Source: Planctomycetota bacterium (GTDB taxonomy: Bacteria; Planctomycetota; Phycisphaerae; Tepidisphaerales; Tepidisphaeraceae). Taken from it: a DNA stretch of 8,928 nucleotides. Shown here in pieces: positions 6,041 through 8,928 of this stretch; positions within the stretch are counted from its first letter, which is position 1; each line of letters opens with the position of its first letter. The notes under the pieces were generated by a model that had not been told where the DNA came from, ran no database searches, and worked only from the letters and a program-made list of their open reading frames with translations. The stretch lies in NCBI GenBank assembly GCA_029777755.1, contig JAKORQ010000359.1, positions 1-8,928 on the forward strand, in the 5' to 3' direction. The position numbers and the translations under genes were made by a program.

Positions 6041-6177
6041 TTAACGCCCCGTCTAGAGTCACAACAACGGGTATCGCGCAACACAGGACGCGACATCCCA
6101 ACAGCCCATCGTAAGTTACGACAGTTCCGTCCGGCTAGTTCTTATCGGGCGACTTCTGCCGGGCTCTGCAAGCCAAG

Positions 6178-7296
6178 TCACTTCAGGCTCTCGGGGTTAA
6201 GCGCCTCAAGCTCGGGGATGACAAATCGCCCATTCTTGCGAACAAGCCGCCCATCGAAGTACATCTCACCTCCGCCGGCATCCTCTGTCTGCCGCATCAC
6301 CAGGTCCCAGTGAATGTCGCTCTTATTGCCGTTTGACGCCTCGTCATAGCAGGCTCCGGGCGTGAGATGGATGCTGCCGGCGATCTTCTCGTCGAAGAGG
6401 ATATCCTTCATCGGCTTGGTGCAGTAAGGATTTACGCCGATGGCGAATTCCCCCACGTATCGCGCCCCTTCGTCGGTATCCAGCACTTCCAGCAGCTTGG
6501 CCGTGTTGCTGCTGCTTGCCTCGACGATCCTTCCGTCGCGGAATACCAGCCTGACATCGTTGTGAGTGACGCCACGGTACAGCGTCGGGCAGTTGAAGCG
6601 GATGACGCCATTGATGCTCTCGCGCACCGGCGCGGTAAACACCTCGCCATCCGGGATATTCAGCTTCCCGTCGCACGGTATGGCCGGGATCCCCTTAATG
6701 CTGAAGGTAAGGTCGGTGTCGTTGGGGCCCTTGAGGCGCACCTCGTCGGTCTGCTCCATGAGCTGCTTCAGCGGCTGCATCGCCCTGCTCATCTTCTCAT
6801 AGTCGAGCGTGCAGACGTTGAAGTAGAAATCCTCAAACGCCTCGGTGCTCATCTCCGCCAGTTGCGCCATAGCGCTGGTCGGCCAGCGCATAACGACCCA
6901 ACGTGTCTTCTTCACGCGTACCTCATGGTGTACCCGCTTCCAGACGGTCGATTCGTAGATCCGCTGATTGTCCGCGGGAACATCGGACAGCTCAGAGACA
7001 TTCAGGCTGCCGCGAGCACCGATGTAGCACTGCATCCGCTCCATCTGGGCACGCTCGATATCGGCGACCAGGTCCCATTGCTCTGGCGTGGCGGCATTGA
7101 GCAAAGCCCGGGTCACACGGTTGGACTTGAGCAGCACATATGGCCGGCCGCCGGCCTTGTGCACCGCGTTCACCACGGCAATGGCGAACTCCGTGGGCAC
7201 GTCGATCGCCTCCAGCAGCAGGTTATCGCCGGGCTTCACCGCACATGAATAGTTGACGAGCAGGTCAGCCAGTTTCAGTACGCGTGGATCTGTCAT
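6178..7296 (-). CDS. M29-family metallo-aminopeptidase
   Basis: Members of MEROPS family M29 (AmpS, AmpT, PepS) are cytosolic dimeric aminopeptidases with two metal ions that release N-terminal residues from peptides. The 372-residue product has the usual two-part layout. The C-terminal catalytic half contains all expected metal-binding positions: Glu218 in GEVFTAP, Glu283 in GEFAIGVNP, His310 in GSIHLTPG, and His329 and Asp331 in IHWD; a Tyr follows in EMYFDGRLV. The ATG at 7296 gives the family-typical N-terminus (MTDPRVLKLADLLVNYS); upstream in-frame codons run through the hairpin and into the oxidoreductase and look non-coding. No clear Shine-Dalgarno is seen. The oxidoreductase upstream ends 74 bp before it with a terminator hairpin between, so separate transcription is likely; the glycosyltransferase follows after 137 bp. 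Confidence 0.93.
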   Translation of the reverse strand: MTDPRVLKLADLLVNYSCAVKPGDNLLLEAIDVPTEFAIAVVNAVHKAGGRPYVLLKSNRVTRALLNAATPEQWDLVADIERAQMERMQCYIGARGSLNVSELSDVPADNQRIYESTVWKRVHHEVRVKKTRWVVMRWPTSAMAQLAEMSTEAFEDFYFNVCTLDYEKMSRAMQPLKQLMEQTDEVRLKGPNDTDLTFSIKGIPAIPCDGKLNIPDGEVFTAPVRESINGVIRFNCPTLYRGVTHNDVRLVFRDGRIVEASSSNTAKLLEVLDTDEGARYVGEFAIGVNPYCTKPMKDILFDEKIAGSIHLTPGACYDEASNGNKSDIHWDLVMRQTEDAGGGEMYFDGRLVRKNGRFVIPELEALNPESLK

Positions 7297-7329
7297 GGTA
7301 GTAAAAGCATAGCGCGCCAAACACTCTTG

Positions 7330-7363
7330 AAAAGAGATCGGCCGGGGCATTGCACCCCGGCCG
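7330..7363 (-). terminator. Intrinsic terminator after the oxidoreductase
   Basis: CGGCCGGGG (7339-7347) and CCCCGGCCG (7355-7363) form a perfect 9-bp, all-GC stem around a 7-nt loop. On the minus strand the stem is followed by ATCTCTTTT, a T-rich tail ending at 7330. It starts 8 bp after the oxidoreductase stop codon and lies just upstream of the M29 gene, so it probably separates the two transcripts, fully or partly. Confidence 0.75.
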
Positions 7364-7370
7364 CGACCAT

Positions 7371-8327
7371 TTACGGGATCATGACGATGTTTCCCGGCCC
7401 ATGGTTGCTGAGCACCAGGCGGTGGGCCTCGGCAGCCTGCTCCAGCGGGAGAGTCTTCCACACCAGCGGGCGGTATCGCCGATCCTCCATCGCCGCGAAC
7501 AGGCCCGCATGGATCTCACGCAGTTCCTCGTCACTCGCGCGGAAGAGCATCATGCCGCGAATCGTTGCCTCCTTAGCCATGGTAAACCGTGGATCTATCT
7601 CGATCCGCCCGCGATTGCCGATGACGATCACCGTCCCGCGCATCGCCAGGGCCTCCAGGTCACGCTCAAGATTCACGTTTGCCAGCATCTCCAGGATGAG
7701 GTCTACACCCTTCCCATCAGTGATCTGCTGCAGCTCGTCCATGTAGCCTTCGGCGCGGTGATTGAGCACATGGTGGCAGCCGAGTTGGCGTAGCAGGGCC
7801 ATCCCCTCGTCCGTGCCGCCGGTGCCGATCACGTGCATCCCGGCCGACCGTGCGAGCTGTACCGCCGCCGTTCCGACTCCGCCGGTGGCGCCGTGAACCA
7901 GCACTGTCTTCGCCGGCCTGGCGTTGCCCAACTGGAAAAGTGCGCGGTATGCCGTTGCCCCGGGTATGCCAACGCAGGCGGCCTCCTCGAAGGTCACCTG
8001 TGAGGGGATGGCAAACACACGCGAGCGATTCGCCACAATCTGCTGGGCGTAAGTGCCGAGGTTGCTGCACACGTAGACGCGGTCGCCGCGCTGGAGATCG
8101 GTGACGCCTTCGCCAACCTCATCAACAGTGCCGGCCGCGTCGAACCCCGGCAGCCACGGCAGGTCATACCCCGTGTATCGTCCAGCGCGGATATACGTCT
8201 CCACCGGATTTACTCCGATCGCCCGCACGTTGATCGACACCTGTCCCGGCCCCGGCTTGGGCTCGGGAAGATCCTCCAGCTTCAAAACCTCCGGCTCGCC
8301 GAACTCATGAACCATTATCGCTTTCAT
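7371..8327 (-). CDS. qor: Zeta-crystallin-type NADPH:quinone oxidoreductase
   Basis: This is a zinc-free medium-chain dehydrogenase/reductase of the quinone oxidoreductase (zeta-crystallin) family, which reduces quinones or related carbonyls with NADPH in the cytosol. The 318 residues comprise a GroES-like N-terminal domain with AIGVNPVETYIRAGRY (37-52) and PGFDAAGTVDEVGEGV (60-75), then a Rossmann domain with the nucleotide-binding loop VHGATGGVG (144-152). The cysteine and histidine ligands of zinc alcohol dehydrogenases are absent, as in this family. EMLANVNLERDL (213-224) and GNRGRIEIDPRFTMAKEATI (237-256) are remarkably close to vertebrate zeta-crystallin as I recall it. The start is set by AGGAG six bases upstream. 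It diverges from the LolA-like gene across 78 bp and is followed by a strong terminator, so it is probably monocistronic. The exact substrate is not determinable from sequence. Confidence 0.92.
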   Translation of the reverse strand: MKAIMVHEFGEPEVLKLEDLPEPKPGPGQVSINVRAIGVNPVETYIRAGRYTGYDLPWLPGFDAAGTVDEVGEGVTDLQRGDRVYVCSNLGTYAQQIVANRSRVFAIPSQVTFEEAACVGIPGATAYRALFQLGNARPAKTVLVHGATGGVGTAAVQLARSAGMHVIGTGGTDEGMALLRQLGCHHVLNHRAEGYMDELQQITDGKGVDLILEMLANVNLERDLEALAMRGTVIVIGNRGRIEIDPRFTMAKEATIRGMMLFRASDEELREIHAGLFAAMEDRRYRPLVWKTLPLEQAAEAHRLVLSNHGPGNIVMIP

Positions 8328-8333
8328 CTATTG

Positions 8334-8338
8334 CTCCT
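8334..8338 (-). promoter_or_regulatory. Shine-Dalgarno of the oxidoreductase
   Basis: AGGAG on the minus strand, 6 bases before the ATG at 8327. It is the clearest ribosome binding site among the minus-strand genes and confirms the start. Confidence 0.65.
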
Positions 8339-8375
8339 ATCCCATTTCCCCGGGCCGCTAACGACCGTACACTTC

Positions 8376-8391
8376 GCGTGTCTTAACACGC
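8376..8391. promoter_or_regulatory. Palindrome in the divergent promoter region
   Basis: GCGTGT (8376-8381) and ACACGC (8386-8391) are perfect 6-bp arms around CTTA, 14 bases before the LolA-like ATG and about 50 bases upstream of the oxidoreductase ATG. A dimeric regulator binding here could control both divergent genes. No T-run follows, so a terminator is unlikely. Confidence 0.4.
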
Positions 8392-8405
8392 AATTGGAAA
8401 TCAAT

Positions 8406-8928
8406 ATGAGAACGATACTTCTGATCATTGTACTGTTGCTGGCGCCCGGCTTTGCCGCCGCCTCACTTAAGCAAGACTCCAACATCGATGAGATCCTCGA
8501 TGCCCTGCACGAGGTAGGCAAGGATCTCCGCTCGTTCTCGGCCAATGTTACGCTGCGGGAGACAGATCTTATCTCGCAGGATTCCTCCAGCCGCTCCGGC
8601 ATGGCGGTCTACGAGAAGCAGGACGAAGACAGGGCCCGCTTCCGCGTGACATTCCTCAAGCGGATACAGGATGGCCTGTCGCAGGATCAGCGGATCGAGT
8701 ACCTGCTGGAAAATGGCGTGCTGGTGGATCGCAACTACCAGCGGAAGCTCGAGGTGCGCCAGCAGGTGATCCGTCCCGGCGAAAAGGTGAACCTGCTCAA
8801 GCTCGGCGAAGGCCCGTTCCCGCTGCCCATCGGCCAGTCGCGTGAAGATGTGCTGAAACTGTTCGAAGTTACAAAGCTCGAGCCAGGCGAAAACGCCCCC
8901 TCCAACACCATCCATGTCCGACTGACCC
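8406..8928 (+). CDS. Exported LolA-like outer-membrane lipoprotein carrier (3' end missing)
   Basis: The frame stays open to the window edge, giving 174 codons with the C-terminus cut off. The N-terminus MRTILLIIVLLLAPGFAAAS is a classical Sec signal peptide, with a likely AAA cleavage site before Ser20 and no lipobox cysteine, so the product should be soluble in the periplasm. The mature part resembles the LolA/LolB-like beta-barrel fold: a leading helix (DEILDALHEVGKDLRSFSANVTLRE, about 28-52), then strands such as RARFRVTFLKR, RIEYLLENGVLVDRNYQRKLEV and EKVNLLKLGEGPFPLPIG. Planctomycetes carry many such proteins annotated as outer-membrane lipoprotein-sorting proteins; true lipoprotein shuttling versus another lipid-binding role is open. 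The ATG at 8406 has only a weak GGAA (8396-8399) upstream. The gene diverges from the oxidoreductase. Confidence 0.7.
   Translation, partial: MRTILLIIVLLLAPGFAAASLKQDSNIDEILDALHEVGKDLRSFSANVTLRETDLISQDSSSRSGMAVYEKQDEDRARFRVTFLKRIQDGLSQDQRIEYLLENGVLVDRNYQRKLEVRQQVIRPGEKVNLLKLGEGPFPLPIGQSREDVLKLFEVTKLEPGENAPSNTIHVRLT

Noticed and set aside
6367..7248. Plus-strand open frame of 293 codons
   Set aside because: It is antisense to the M29 peptidase, whose metal ligands and family motifs are all intact in the other strand; a typical GC-rich shadow frame.
4268..8327. Four minus-strand genes as one functional operon
   Set aside because: Gaps of 74, 137 and 211 bp, an internal strong terminator and unrelated functions argue against a single unit.

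Overview
This window looks like chromosomal DNA from a GC-rich (about 60% by eye) Gram-negative-type bacterium, most likely a member of the Planctomycetota, possibly Phycisphaerae-like. That placement is inferred from the character of ribosomal proteins L13 and S9, the S9 N-terminal extension, a GT3-like glycogen synthase homologue and a LolA-like exported protein. No 16S rRNA or other decisive marker is present. No phage, IS, CRISPR or defence genes are visible; most of the content is housekeeping.

Layout, left to right. (1) 1-1115, plus strand: an rplM-rpsI operon (L13 and S9), preceded by a hairpin with a U-run just before the rplM ribosome binding site and closed by a clear intrinsic terminator. 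(2) 1256-1329, minus strand: tRNA-Cys(GCA) with a plausible sigma70-type promoter. (3) 1330-1653: a 324-bp gap with no convincing gene, leading into htpG (Hsp90 chaperone, 1654-3549, plus). (4) 3550-3642: a large nested inverted repeat between convergent htpG and crcB. (5) 3679-8327, minus strand: four co-oriented genes, transcribed as zeta-crystallin-type quinone oxidoreductase, then M29 aminopeptidase, then GT3-like glycosyltransferase, then the fluoride channel crcB. The gaps are 74, 137 and 211 bp and a strong hairpin follows the oxidoreductase, so these are probably separate units rather than one operon. (6) 8406 to the window edge, plus strand: the 5' part of an exported LolA-like protein, divergent from the oxidoreductase across a 78-bp region holding a 6-bp-arm palindrome.

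The genes do not form one pathway. They cover translation (L13, S9, tRNA-Cys), protein folding and turnover (HtpG, M29 peptidase), ion detoxification (CrcB), storage or surface polysaccharide (glycosyltransferase), redox detoxification (oxidoreductase) and envelope lipoprotein traffic (LolA-like). The most interesting points are the glucosyltransferase, which resembles the animal/fungal glycogen synthase family more than bacterial GlgA, and the non-coding structure around crcB: a pair of related 28-bp repeats bracketing the gene, a large dyad beyond its 3' end, and a leader with no recognisable fluoride riboswitch. I see no convincing undescribed multi-gene system here.
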